Part shown: one piece after another, positions 1 to 16,664 of the stretch
Layout of the letters: every line of letters starts with the position of its first letter
Position numbering within the stretch: position 1 is the stretch's first letter
From: Myxocyprinus asiaticus
Taxonomy: Eukaryota > Chordata > Actinopteri > Cypriniformes > Catostomidae
Assembly (NCBI RefSeq): GCF_019703515.2
Contig: NC_059365.1
Span: forward strand, 42,552,501 to 42,616,500
Reading direction: 5' to 3'
Length of the DNA: 64,000 nucleotides
Notes under the pieces: generated by a model
Database searches by the model: none
What the model saw: the letters and a program-made list of their open reading frames with translations, nothing else
What the model was told of the DNA's origin: nothing
Translations under genes and position numbers: made by a program

Positions 1-1949
1 CATTAAAAAAATATATAATAAAGAATGAGTTAGTGTTTCAGAACTTTTGACCGGTAGTGTGTGTGTGTGTATATATATAATATATATATATATATTGTTG
101 TGGCAATTTCATGTCCCAAGGGTTGATTTTTATTAAAACAAGCAGATTTCAAGGTTTTTTTTTGTTTGTTTTTTTTTGTTATATGGGCACATTATAACTG
201 TATTGGAAACTTTTTACTAGGCCTTCATCATTTATTTTTTTCACTTTTCATTAGCTGTTTTAGCCTTGTCCCTTTCCCAAACATTCAAGATTAAACTGTG
301 AAAATACAGTATTTCAAAAAAAAAAAATAAATAAATAAATAAAAAGAAAAATATATATATATATATATATATATTGTAATTATTACATTTTTAAAACTAT
401 ACAAATTTAAATAAACAGTAAAAATAAACATAAACCATTTCGATATTTGTGTGAAAATTATTTCTATAAAATGTTCAAAATTTTGACTATCCCACAGTTG
501 CGTCATTTCCACCACACCAAACAATTTTGCCCTAAAAAAAAAACAAAAACAACAACAACAACAACAACAAAAAAACACTTTAAGTTAGTGAATTTGATAA
601 TGAAGTGGACAAAAGTGCCAGTGATGAGCGCCCTTGAGATGAAATATGAGTGATGTTTGAAGAAAACAAAGAAAATTCAAGGTAAATATAACTTGTGAGC
701 AGAATATTTTTCATGTAATTTCCAATTAAGCTGTAATTTTGCCAAATTATACAAAAAGTGTGAAAATATTATTTAATTGTTTGTATATAGCTATGAAATT
801 AGCCTCAGCAAGACAAAGGAGTGGGCCATTTTATTTCAAAAATGTTAAAAATATCCTTTCCATCAGCATCATTTCCACCACAGAATTCTATTAAACACAA
901 TACAGAATTTGGGATGTGCTAGAAATGACACTATGGTGAATTTTTATTAGAAAAAAATACAAATAAAATGACAAACAGTGTATGTACATATACTGTTGGA
1001 CATTGTTAGTAGACATAATAATAATAATAATATTTTGATATGTTTTTAAAAAAAGACTTTCTAGAAATCCACAGTGCTAAAAGTGCCTGAAGTTGAATAA
1101 ACACCCACATAATATGAAGTATATACATTTCAGAGTGCTTTCTGTCTGTATAGACACGTGAAAGGGAAGATTTGAGTCAGATTGGAATTGAAAATTTCTG
1201 ATTTTGAGTGGTTTTGAGTGTTTTAAGGTGGTTCCAGGTAGTTTTGAGTCTGTTACTTTAATCTTCATGAAGTGAAGTATGTTCAATAACACTTCTTTCC
1301 TCCCCCAAGACTGAGGTCTCTCCATCCTGAGGTCTGTCTAACAGTGCATTCAGCAGATGAATGAGCAAATAAATTTGAGTGCTCAGGCAATCATTGTGTA
1401 TGGCTGCTGACCTCCGGTTCTTCTTTTCCCCTTTACTTCCTGTCAGATCTCATCTATTTGGATGCTGTAGCATTATATACCACTAGCCTTATGGTATTTT
1501 GAGGGTCTGAATGATTACTTGCCACTGCTTTGTCATTGGATGGATATCTGCATTTTGGCAGAGTTTTCTGACGGTCAGGGGAAGGTGATCCATCCTACAA
1601 TTCCCATCTGCATATCTGTGGTCGTCAACCCATTTCAAACAAAAAGCCGTCTGCTGCTGTCATCCCCATCTCACAGGGGATCGAGCACTGAAGAGTTTGA
1701 CGGTGATGGAAATTAATTGGAGGCATTTGTTTACATGCATGGTCGCAATCGGATTCCCTAGGCTCTTCGCCTGTCAGATGGTGCTGTCATTGAAGACCTC
1801 GGACAGTGTTTAGGTTCCTCTCCAGAATCTCATCACAATGTCACAAAGTCTCAGCTGACAATGTGCCTGAATATTCTCAATAAAAAAGAAAATTCTATCA
1901 CTATTTACTCATTCTCCCAAAAGGAGACATTTTGAAGAATTCATAAAAA

Positions 1950-1951
<2 letters not shown>

Positions 1952-1984
<33 letters not shown>
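1952..1984. repeat. (AC)n microsatellite
   Basis: A near-perfect AC dinucleotide run of about 33 bp. It is the clearest CA repeat in the first 5 kb. Confidence 0.9.
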
Positions 1985-1987
<3 letters not shown>

Positions 1988-2166
1988 AACAAACACCAAA
2001 TATAGCCCCAATTATTGATGTCCAAGCAGTTCGGAAAAGTGGAGAAAATTACCAAACTTTTTAAGAACATTTCTGTCAGGGGCAAACTGGTGGTGGTAGA
2101 GGAGATTCCCCCTATACTATGTAAAGCACTTTGAGTGCCTAGAAAAACACTATATAAATGTAAGGA

Positions 2167-2200
<34 letters not shown>
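2167..2200. repeat. (TTA)n microsatellite
   Basis: A trinucleotide run of about 34 bp just left of a Tc1 remnant. Confidence 0.9.
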
Positions 2201-2202
<2 letters not shown>

Positions 2203-2229
2203 TAATAAGTAATTTAATTACTAAGTACT

Positions 2230-2812
2230 CTAGTTACTTTTGAGGTATTCTATGAAAATCCCAGGAGATCAGCAGTTACATAAATACTCAAACTAGCCCA
2301 TCTGGCACCAACAAAAATCAATGCGATTATCTAATCAGCCAATCATGTGGTAGCAGTACAGTGCATAAAATCATGCAGATACGGGTCAGGAATTTCAGTT
2401 AATGTTCACATCAACCATCAGAATGGGGAAAAATGTGATCGCAGTGATTTGGAGAGTGGCATGATTGTTGGTTTGAGTATTTCTGTAACTGCTGATCTCC
2501 TGGGATTTTCACGTACAACAGTCTCTAGAGTTTACTCAGATTGGTGCCAAAAACAACAACAAAAAAACATCCAGTGAGCAACAGTTCTGTGGACGGAAAT
2601 GCCTTGTTGATGAGAGAGAACAACAGAGAATGGTCAGACTGGTTTGAACTGACAAAGTCTACGGTAACTCAGATAAACGCTCTGTATAATTGTAGTGAGA
2701 AGAATATAATTTCAGAATGCTATTCTGAGATGCAGGTTGGTGCTGTATTGGTGGCACAAGGGGGACCTACACAGTATTAGGCAGGTGGTTTTAATGTTGT
2801 TGCTAATCGATG
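2230..2812 (+). mobile_element. Tc1-like DNA transposon remnant, 5' end missing
   Basis: The block from about 2320 to 2535 matches the left arm of the Tc1-like element at 33586-35007 closely: the same run through GATTATCTAATCAGCCAATC, a shared GTTCACATCAAC stretch and the same helix-turn-helix coding. A decayed transposase N-terminus reads DRSDLESGMIVG and ISVTADLLGFSRTTVSRV, which looks like the DNA-binding domain. The frame then breaks. The right end reads GGCACAAGGGGGACCTACAC followed by a degraded terminus near 2812. There is no clean left inverted repeat, so the copy is truncated and inactive. Confidence 0.75.
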
Positions 2813-4568
2813 TATATACAAAACCCTTCATCTGGTGAATATTTAGGCTATAAAAAGCTTAATTTGGTTAATACTTTAAATAGATAGCCAAGGAATCAAC
2901 TCTCCGTCATTTTAAAATAAGAGTCCCCAATGTGTTTTTGGCTTGTTTATAGTTAAAAGGCTTGCGTTATGTACTCTTTATTTTTTTCTGATTATAATTG
3001 GGATTTGGTTGAACAACAAACTACAGTACATCTGGGATTTTATATAACTCTTGTAGCCTCTGTGTTTGTGGCCATCATAGTAAGGAAAGGATAATAATTT
3101 TTTTATAAATCATTCTGTCAATCAATTTTAAAAATTATCGGCCAATTAATCAGTTAGCAGCCTTTTTCACCAGCGTAATTATCGGTATCGGCAAAATCCA
3201 CTATCGGTTGACCTCATAACAACGGTAAACCCTGTAATCTGGTAAATGCCCTGACATCTGTAAATCCTTGATTTTATCACACAAAAACATGTTAACACAT
3301 ACTGTATAATCTTGTGCCAATACTTTTGAAACTGTGTATTTTAAAGTTTATGGTCTGGCCCTTCACTGACCATTCACTTCAATTTTAAGTGCCTTTCTGT
3401 AACTGTGATTATTTAATTATTTTTTTTTTAATTTAATATTAAATGTGCTTTAAGTGATTTTAGTAGTTCTGGAACTTCCACCAGTCTTTGAATTAGCCAT
3501 GCCCCCTCTTTCCAAAACCGCACAATCCAAAGACATGAGCACACTTTGAGACCATTATAATCAGAGATGGAGCAGATGCAGGAAGGTGAGGGGAAAACCC
3601 CCTGAGCGTTTTGCGGGAGCAGGATACCCTACCGGAACTTATACGAGCATATATGACCTGTCCTGTGAACGTGCACAATTACTGACAGGCAGAAAGTCTT
3701 AGGGCTTTATTTTCGTGAGTGTGACGCAATGTGAGTGTTTCGTAATGAAGTGGCGCAAAGCATAATTTGCTATTTTCCTGAGAAATAGGTAATCGTGTTA
3801 AGACGTTTCAAAAGTATGGATGTTTTCAGTGCAGTCTAAACTCACTTCCTGCATTTGCATTGTAAAGTTAATTTCCAAATTCTGAATATACAGTGGAACA
3901 TCAAATTATGTCCATGACAATCACTGTTGTAGCCATTTTATTTAACAAATATTTATGAAAATTGTGTTAAACTATCTTTAGGTAATGGTTTATTTTTCAA
4001 TTATTATTTTATGTTTATATTTACAATTGTATTTAAAATCTAATTTGTATTGGTATTTTTCCACCTGTTGTTGAGAGTGATTTTTAAGTTACTGCAGAAG
4101 GGGCTGGTGGAAGAAGTTGGAAGAGTAAAATGTTTGAATTTGGTATGATTTTTATTTTTATTTTTATTTTTTTTTATTTTTTTTACCACTTCTTTAATTT
4201 GATTATATTTTTGTTTTGTTTGAATTTTTGGTTTAAAAATCAAAATCGACTGGTAGAAGTGAAGAGTGTGCCGATACAATCACTGTTAATACTAGCCATG
4301 ATTTGTGTCAGTAGATGAAAATGATTAATAATATCATTTAACGGAGCATACATCCAAATTCTGAAGAGAACCACATTTTTCATGTGTATAAAAGGAGTGT
4401 ATCACTGTCATAGAAATATGCCTGACATTCAACAAGGACACAGTTAATGCACAATAGAAAGTTAGTCCATATATATTTTCTTCTAATTCATTGCATACAG
4501 TCCATTTAAACTACCAACTTTTTATAAATGTGCTGTCTTTGTTTATATCACTGGTTCTTAAGGGAATG
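2813..4568. other. AT-rich intergenic or intronic sequence with one short repeat fragment
   Basis: About 3110-3217 contains a stretch alternating ATCGGCCAATTAATC and TCGGTATCGGCAAAATCCAC that looks like the end of a dispersed fish DNA transposon. I could not find the partner end. The rest shows no gene; the two overlapping frames at 4040-4318 are made of T-rich low-complexity sequence. Confidence 0.4.
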
Positions 4569-4576
4569 GACTATAT

Positions 4577-6079
4577 CAGGGTTGCTCACACTTCTATGGC
4601 ATGAGATCTCCTTTTTCATAATGCCATTATAGTAAGATCTACCATGTATTGTAGGCAGTGTTGTCACGATACCAAAATTTCAGTAGTTGGTACATGTGTA
4701 CCAGTGCAATTTGACAATTATTGATACCAAAACTAATAATAGCCAATTTGTTAATTAAGTAAACATTGAACAAGTTCTGAAGTAATTATTCAGGACAAGG
4801 AAATAACAATAACAAAATAAGAACAAAGAAACAAATTTAGAAAACTGTGCTTACATTTTCTAACAACAGTATCAATATGTATTCAAGTGTATGTTCAGAA
4901 ATTGAAAAAAATAAAATAAAAAAAATAATAATAATAATAATTTACCATAAAACTTAATAGATCACAGGTTTTCACTGCATGATTATAATAATTTCTTTTA
5001 ATTTATTTTTTATCCCCTTTTCTCCCAATTTGGAATGCCCAATTCCCACTACTTACTAGGTCCTCGTGGTGGTGCGGTTACTCACCTCAATCTGGGTGGC
5101 GGAGGACAAGTCTCAGTTGCCTCTGCTTCTGAGACCGCCAATCCACGCATCTTATCACGTGGCTTGCTGTGCATGACACCGTAGAGACTCCCAGCATGTG
5201 GAGGCTCATGCTACTCTCCTCGATCCATGCACAACTTACCACGTGCCCCATTGAGAGCGAGAACCACTAATCGCGACCACGAGGAGGTTAACCCAAGTGA
5301 CTCTACCCTCCCTAGCAACCGGGCCAATTTGGTTGCTCAGGAGACCTGGCTGGAGTCACTTAGCACACCCTGAATTTGAACTCGTGACTCCAGGGGTGAT
5401 AGTCAGCATCAATACTCGCTGAGCTACCCAGGCCCCCTGATTATAATACATTAATATACTACTAAAGTTATCTAACCAAGAGCAATTAATAGTCTCGTTT
5501 TCTTCTTCTGGTTGTTTGATTGATATTAAAGTCTAATATTAATAAGGGCAGGTCTACCACGCTTGTACGTTTACTTTAGACATAACTGATTGTGTTTTAA
5601 TTAATACCTTGCACAAAGACAGGCATTTTACAGTGTACTGTCACACTGAATATCGTGAGCACACTTACCGCACACACACACACACACACATTAGCACGCA
5701 CAGAGAAAGAATGCATCTGTCAGTCAGACAGTGCTGGGGGCGAATTTCTGAAATGTAGGATGGCAAGTGTGTGGGTCCTTTATATTCATGAGGAAAGCGA
5801 TACCTGATTGGTCTATATAATCTATAACCCAATCCATAAACCTATCGCTATCCAATCAGGTATAATTTTCCTCATAAATATTAATGAGTCTTCCCCTGCC
5901 ATCCTGCGTTTTGGAAATCCATGCGCGGGGGAGACGATATAAGGAAATAAAAGGTGATCTTTAAGACTATCGTTATTTGTGTAGTTTATATCCCTTTCCT
6001 TTTGACCTGTTAACGAGATCCACCAGTTGTTGTCTTGCGATCGACCGGTCGATCATGATCGACATAATGAGCACCCCTG
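4577..6079. mobile_element. hAT-type DNA transposon, non-autonomous, with 8-bp target duplication
   Basis: The element is bounded by a perfect 8-bp duplication, GACTATAT, at 4569-4576 and 6080-6087. Its ends are imperfect inverted repeats: left CAGGGTTGCTCA, right (reverse complement) CAGGGGTGCTCA. An 8-bp duplication with CAG-type termini is the hAT signature. No hAT transposase coding is recognisable. A tRNA-derived SINE is inserted at 4991-5437 and a short CA repeat lies near 5671-5690. Family assignment follows from the duplication length and termini only. Confidence 0.85.
4991..5437 (-). mobile_element. tRNA-derived SINE with 11-bp target duplication
   Basis: A perfect 11-bp direct repeat, TGATTATAATA, flanks the element at 4980-4990 and 5438-5448. 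On the minus strand it starts GGGGCCTGGGTAGCTCAGCG, which contains an RNA polymerase III A box (TAGCTCAGCGAG). A B-box-like GAGTTCAAATTC follows about 45 nt later, in the sequence complementary to 5371-5382. A long unrelated body and a T/A-rich tail follow. This is the organisation of tRNA-derived SINEs common in cyprinid genomes; I do not assign a family name with certainty. It is nested in the hAT element at 4577-6079. Confidence 0.9.
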
Positions 6080-6087
6080 GACTATAT

Positions 6088-9059
<2,972 letters not shown>

Positions 9060-9603
9060 CAGTACTGTGTAAGTCCTAGGCACAAAAGATGTTTCACAAA
9101 CATTTGTCTTAAAATGGTTATCCATATCTTCAGCTTCAGTGTCACTTGGAAATATTAATTTTAGACTCTCAAACATTCCTTTTGCAAATAGAAAATATTA
9201 GAATAGAAGAACAGGGAGCCCTGCAACAGATGTCATGACCCCCACAGAGCTCCCCTCTGAACATCGAGTCTATCTGGGATTACATGAAGAAGCAGAAGCA
9301 TTTGAGACAGCCTAAATAGATAGAAGAACTGTGGTGAATTCTCCAAGAAGCTTGGAACATCCTATCTGCCAACAACCAAGAAAAACTGTGTCCAGGTGTA
9401 CCTAGGAGAATTGGTGCTGTTTTAAAGGCAAAGGTGTTCAAACCAAATATTGATTTAGCTTTTTTTTTTGTTGTTGTTGTTGTTGTTAACTGGACTTTGT
9501 ATGATGTTAATTGATAAATGAAAACTATTCATGACATTATTATTGAAGAAATCCTTACTATGCAACATTTTTCATAAGTGGTTAAAACCTTTGCACAGTA
9601 GTG
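9060..9603 (+). mobile_element. Tc1/mariner-like remnant, internally deleted
   Basis: Ends are imperfect inverted repeats flanked by TA: left CAGTACTGTG after TA at 9058-9059, right CACAGTAGTG before TA at 9604-9605. The remaining coding trace lies on the + strand at about 9245-9455 and reads NIESIWDYMKKQKHLRQPK, then EELW, then ANNQEKLCPGVPRRIGAVLK. That resembles the C-terminal region of a Tc1/mariner transposase. In-frame stops and the loss of most of the gene make it inactive. Confidence 0.7.
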
Positions 9604-11261
9604 TATATGAACTTTATTTCCATCAATTCCATTAAATAAAGTGGTGCCATCTGGCGATACACAACAGGCTGTAATAATAGAGACATTACTTTCACGTAGA
9701 AACCATTCAAAAGATAAAGTCAATAGTCCACAGTTATTCAATCGAACACACAAAACATATCAGCAGTTTATTTAAAAATCTGCTCAATATGTTTGCCAGT
9801 TTGCTGGACCATGCACTGGAGGCGTCATCTTTTGATATCTTACCCATAACTTCAAACTAATAATAATTAAAAACTTCCAAAATTCAGACAATTGAAATGT
9901 AAACTAAATGTAAACAACAAAATTTTGCACTGTGATGTCATTGTAAGCAACAACTTGCTACTAATAAATAAGTCAATCGTTTAGCAATGTTTTCAATGGC
10001 AGCAAACTTCGGTGCTTCTCTTTCGCCATGTGGCCCAGTCGTGGCATCCGCCACCCGACATTTATTAAGTATACACATTCAGTGGGAGACGCTGATGTAA
10101 GCATGGAGATCCGTGTAGTGCATGGTCATAGAGTAACAACGTTCCGCCTACGTTTGTTTCATGGCCTGCTTGTTGTCTGTGTTTTCTGTCAAGCAATATC
10201 CAGCAGACCTCAACCCTAGCATAGTTTGCTACTGTCTTTGAACGTTTTTTACAGATAATGTCATGATGATCATTGCCATTGTCTTACCGAATGCGATATA
10301 CTGCAAACAATAATCCACTGTCTAGGTGCGTCTTTTTTATTACTGTCAGTTTAAGTGCTGATGATGCAAGTCTCTCATATACAGCAGACACTAAACATTC
10401 TAGCCAACCGAATTATACATGCAGACACTCAAAGGAGATGTTTTCAACTACTATTTTGTTTATTTATTTTTTTATTCAGTTGTATATAGCTTCAAATTTT
10501 ATTTTAGAATTAAAAAAAAAACTTTTAAGTACACTGAAATAGTTTTTTTTAAAATATACTTGGTTTTATTTTGCTTAAACACAGTGTTTATTTACACATT
10601 TTGCACCGCTAACTATTAAAACAAACTTTTTCATGGTGTGATTATCTTTGTGACTGCCTTGGTCCCTATCACATCACATTTGTATGATTATTTCATATCA
10701 TTATTTCATGTAAATTTCTTTGTTTATTACAAGACAAATGAGTACTATATTCAAACAACTTTTATATAATAACTTTTATATAATGTTGAGTTTTTGAGCC
10801 ACAGTGGTGGATTATTAGTATTCCATATGCATGTACACATACATATTGTACATGATATTTGTCTCAAGTTGGCACTGTTGTTTAAAGTGATTGATTGATT
10901 TATATTTGACATTGCTATTTGAAGAATAAGCAACGTGGATTTAAGACTATTGAGTTTACTACTGAAATTATGTAAGTTGTACTTATGTAGCTTCTGTATA
11001 TCTTATGTGTTATGTGTAGGTCAACATGTGTTTGACATCTTAAAAAATGTCAGCATGGAATTATTGAATCCCATTCTATCATCTCTTTGATATATGAAAA
11101 ACAAAACATCAGAATATAACAGAATATATTCTATTCTATAATTTTCTCATTTCTAATACTTACATTATTGCAGTATATGTGCGGGGTTGCTAAAGACCCG
11201 AGGTATGTAATAATGTTTGTAGAAACACCCATGCATTTAAGGGTTAAATACAATGAATATA
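9604..11261. other. AT-rich intronic sequence, no recognised feature
   Basis: I see no inverted repeats with target duplications and no conserved protein. The short frames at 10028-10542 match nothing I recognise. Confidence 0.5.
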
Positions 11262-12830
<1,569 letters not shown>

Positions 12831-12832
12831 TA

Positions 12833-13789
12833 CACTGATGAGCCAAAACATTATGACCACTCACAGTTGAAGCGAATAACGTTGATTATCTTCTAACAAG
12901 GCCACATGTGAAGGTCTAGGTAGATTAGATGGTAAGCGAACAATCAGTTCTCGTAGTCAACGTGTTGAATGCAGGAGAAATGGACAGGAGTAAAGACCTC
13001 ACCGACTTTGACAAGGGCCAAATTGTTATGGCCAGACGATTGGGTAAGAGCATCTCTGAAATGGCAAGGCTTGTGGGGTGCTCCCGGTCAGCAGTGGTGA
13101 GTACCTACCGACAGTGGTCCGAGGAGGAACAAACCACAAACCGGCGACAGGGTGTTGGGTGCCCAAGGCTCACCGATGTGCGTGGGCAATGAAGGCTATC
13201 CTGTCCCAATTTCTTTTACATCACGTGGACAGCCGTGTATGTGTGCACCGCTTACCTGGGGAAGTGTTGGCACCAGGATGCACTGTGGGAAGATGACAAG
13301 CCGGTAGAAGGAGTGTGATGCTCTGGGAAATGTTCTGCTGGGAAACCCTGGGTCCGGCCATTCATGTGGAAATCAATTTGACACGTGCCACCTACCTAAA
13401 CATTGTTACAGACCAAGTACACACCTTCATGGCAATGGCCTCTTTCAGCAGGATAATGCGCCCTGCCACACTGCACACATTGTTCGGGAATGGTTTGAGG
13501 AACATAATGAAGAGTTCAAGGTGTTGCCCTGGCCTCCATATTCTCCAGATCTCAATCCGATTGAGCATCTGTGGGATGTGCTGGACCAACAAGTCCGATC
13601 CACATCGGCTTCACCTCGCACTTACAGGACTTGAAGGATCTGTTGCTAATGTCTTGGTGCCAGATACCACAGGACACCTTCAAGGGTCTTGTAGAGTCCA
13701 TGTCTCGATGGGTCGGCGTTGTTTTCGTGATACACGGAGGACCTACAAGATATTTAGGCAGGTGGTCATAATGTTTTGACTCATCAGTG
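12833..13789 (+). mobile_element. Tc1-like transposon with DD36E spacing, internally deleted
   Basis: The element is 957 bp. It starts CACTGATGAGCCAAAACATT and ends with the inverse, and is flanked by TA at 12831-12832 and 13790-13791. It is shorter than an intact element because the transposase is deleted between its DNA-binding and catalytic parts. A related truncated copy in the opposite orientation lies at 48975-49560. A (TA)n run follows directly at about 13790-13812. Confidence 0.9.
12980..13757 (+). pseudogene. Tc1-like transposase pseudogene (DD36E type)
   Basis: The start codon at 12980 opens [20 protein letters not shown], followed by [20 protein letters not shown], a helix-turn-helix typical of Tc1 transposases. 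This frame ends near 13190. A second frame at about 13315 has VMLWEMFCWETLGP. A third, from about 13440, has QQDNAPCHTAHIVREWFEEH and SPDLNPIEHLWDVLDQQV. I counted 36 residues between the Asp of DNAPCHT and the Glu of NPIE, against 34 in the other Tc1 copies here. The end resembles VESM then GGPTRY. Frameshifts and an internal deletion make it non-functional. Confidence 0.85.
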
Positions 13790-13812
13790 TATATATATAT
13801 ATATATATATAT

Positions 13813-16211
13813 AGCAATATGTATGTAAAATCTCCTTTATTGTGTTGTCTTTATCTGTAATATTCTTCCTATTCACCAGTTCCCTGAAGTCATGCTGACA
13901 GACACTGATACAATCATCTGCTGTCTATGATACAGCTCTCTCTGTATTTCTGCTGCAGGTCAAAGATTAGTCCATTATGTTCTTATCATAGAGCACTGTA
14001 GACCTTCAGTCACAACCTGTTAATTTGAGCTGGGGAAAACTTCGGAAAGCTAGATTAGACAGAGGGTCAGGGTCTGTCTAGCTCTAATTGGTGCCGATTA
14101 ATTAGTGATTGTTCATGTAAAAAATCAACAACTAGAAAATGTGAGTGGTGCTTGTTTTTTGATACACTATAGAGTCTTGTCTGTGGTGGCTAGAGTTTTT
14201 TTGGCAGTTGCTAGGGCATTGCTGTGTGGTTGCTAAGGTATTTTGGCTGTTGAGGTGTAATTATGTTTTTCGCACAAATGGTGTGGAACTATTTATGCAC
14301 TGACGTTTAATATTTGGAGTTAAGGGTTTTGAAAAGTATGAGCAGTAGTGATAGTGATTCTTGCCTGAACCACCACCACTAATGAGGGAAAGATGAACCA
14401 AGATTAAACTCAAACTCAGAGCTTGAATAGTAGCTGTATGATAGCACCGTCAGTTATAAGCCCAAGCAAAACTGCATTATATGTTATTTTCAGGTCAAAA
14501 GATTTGAATAACTATTGCAATTCCAATACTCTGCAAGTGTTAGTGTAGTTTAGTGAGGTCAACCGTGAAATTTTCTGTCACCTGTTCTCAGTGGTCGATT
14601 TGTAAAAAAAAACTGAAGGGGGATGGTGTAGTCAAATACTTATGGATCATTGAAAAATACGGTTGTCCAAGGTGTTAAAATGAGAAATCTTTAAAAAAAA
14701 ATCTAGTTTAAAACACTTGTGTCATGTTCTCAGATATGTAATCTTTGTTACCAATTTGGTTTCATAAATTTTTTAAAAACCTTTATAGGATTTTCTACAA
14801 AACAAATTTAAACTTTAAAATTGTCGTGTGGTGAATCAAGTAAAAAGTATTATAATCTTTATTTGCACTTTATACAAGAGTATAAACCATTTAATCATTA
14901 ATTTCCGGAAAGGTTTCAAACACATTTTTCAAGGTAAAAAAAAAAAAAATCATATTTTGTTTTTTATAAATATTATGAATTTTTGAGTCAAAAATATCAA
15001 GTTTTCTCAGGGTTACACCACATGACTTGAACAAAATGTGCCTTTTCATAAAAATGTCAAAATAAATATCAAATGTTTTTTAAAACTTTGTGCTTAGTCT
15101 TGAGGGTCTAAAGGTGTCCACTCTGTTTTATTGTTTTTATGGTCAATGTAAACCTACATGTTGGTTACACCCAATTACTTTTATTTGGTGGACAAAAGCA
15201 TTTTTAAATATTTTAAAACACAATTGTTTCACTGCTTATTTTTTTTTTTTTCAAGAAATAACAATAAAATATTATTCTGCACAAGTCTTTTCAGGAATTT
15301 CAGCTTTTAATGAGACTTTGACTTTTATTTTTTTACTGTCTCTGGACAGCACATCACATTTTTTACTGTAAGCCCCAGAAAAAATATTAATATGACTTTA
15401 AAGTCAGAAATTGAAAAATGTTCATCATCAAGTAAATGCTTTGTGTGAATTGCATTTTTTATGTGTTTTTAATTTTAAAATATCTAGACCGTCACTTCAT
15501 TGACCCTTAGAACACGTGGCCATAATATGCACCTGTTACCCTCTGTTATTGTATTTTCTGATTAATTTTGTGAAAATAATCCACGTTATGATCATGAAAA
15601 GTTTTTTTTTTTTTTTAGATCGCTCGTCCACTGTCTCAGACACACATTTTTCTACTCCAATAACCGGACTATAATGGAAGTTTGGGCTGTTTCTATGAAG
15701 GATGCTTAAACAGTTGTGTAAAAAAGTTGTTCTACACACAAAAGTGTTTTATGTGCGAAAACCTGAATTTTTTTTAAATAAAAACATGTACATGTTGTAA
15801 CTGTACACTTGTCATAGCAATATCTTACATTCTGTTCTCTTCTTTTTAATGAAAGACTACATATATTCTTGAACTGTTCTCTTGGCCATTTTTGAACGTT
15901 TGCAAACTTGCATTACCTTCAGTGGCGTAAGTTTCATGTGAGCACTAGAAAGGACAAGTCAACCCATCGCTAAACTCCAACAAACTGTACAAGTGTCCAG
16001 ATCTGATTGGGGGATTTCACCTATAGAAATCTGGAAACCTCACGTTTATATAAAATGTGACCGGCTAATCGCCCTTATTTAAAGTCTGTTATTTATCCAA
16101 CATAGAAAATTCAGTATTTTACTTGCATGATTAGTTCTAAGTAATACATGACACGATTGATCTAAAGGGGGGGTAAGGGGGGATGGTGGTTTAACAAGGG
16201 GGATGCTGATT
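13813..16211. other. Intronic sequence without identified elements
   Basis: Mostly AT-rich. A GTTGCTAGGGCATTGCTG-type repeat trace occurs at about 14170-14260. The 93-codon frame at 15090-15371 is low in complexity and matches nothing I recognise. Confidence 0.45.
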
Positions 16212-16398
16212 GTTCCCTATCTGTCACTCACTCGACGTTGGTGTCGATGTAGTGACACTAGGGGTCACTCTTGGGAGCCCGAGACACCTCTGGTCTTTGA
16301 TAAAAGGCCAATGAAAATTGGCGAGTGGTATTTGCATGCCACTCCCCCGAACATACGGGTATAAAAGGAGCTGGTATGCAACCACTCATTCAGATTTT
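16212..16398 (+). repeat. Left inverted terminal repeat of DIRS copy 1
   Basis: Starts GTTCCCTATCTGTCACTCAC and runs to the CCACTCATTCAG block. Its reverse complement occurs at about 22384-22548. A TATAAAAGG motif at about 16370 is a plausible core promoter, placed to transcribe rightward into the gag frame. Confidence 0.9.
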
Positions 16399-16664
16399 CT
16401 CTTCGGAGCCGAACGGTCATGCTCATTGAGCTGAATACTACTGTTCATTCACCTGCTGGATCTGACGGCGCATTTCAGCGGCTTCTCCCCCCTCTGCACT
16501 GGTGCACTGCAGAGAATGCCCCTGGGCGCTTCGGCAGAAAAACTAGAGAGTATATTTTCTGAAAGAGCATTTTCCCCCTCTAAAAGAGTATATATTTCTC
16601 TAAAAGAGCGCACACACAGAACGTCTTTTTAAAGACGCGTCTTTTTAAAGATGCTTTTCCGATT

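Larger units (their letters stand above)
1..2229. other. AT-rich sequence with simple repeats, no gene seen
   Basis: The first 60 bases resemble the end of a dispersed fish repeat (ACTTTTGACCGGTAGTG), also seen near 53900. They run into alternating TG and TA repeats to about 95. Another (TA)n lies at about 352-374 and a CAA run at about 548-570. The short open frames are compositional and I do not consider them genes. Confidence 0.5.

Noticed and set aside
5371..5437. Possible functional tRNA gene on the minus strand
   Set aside because: A and B boxes are present, but the sequence does not close into a cloverleaf I could recognise. It is the head of a 447-bp SINE with target duplications.
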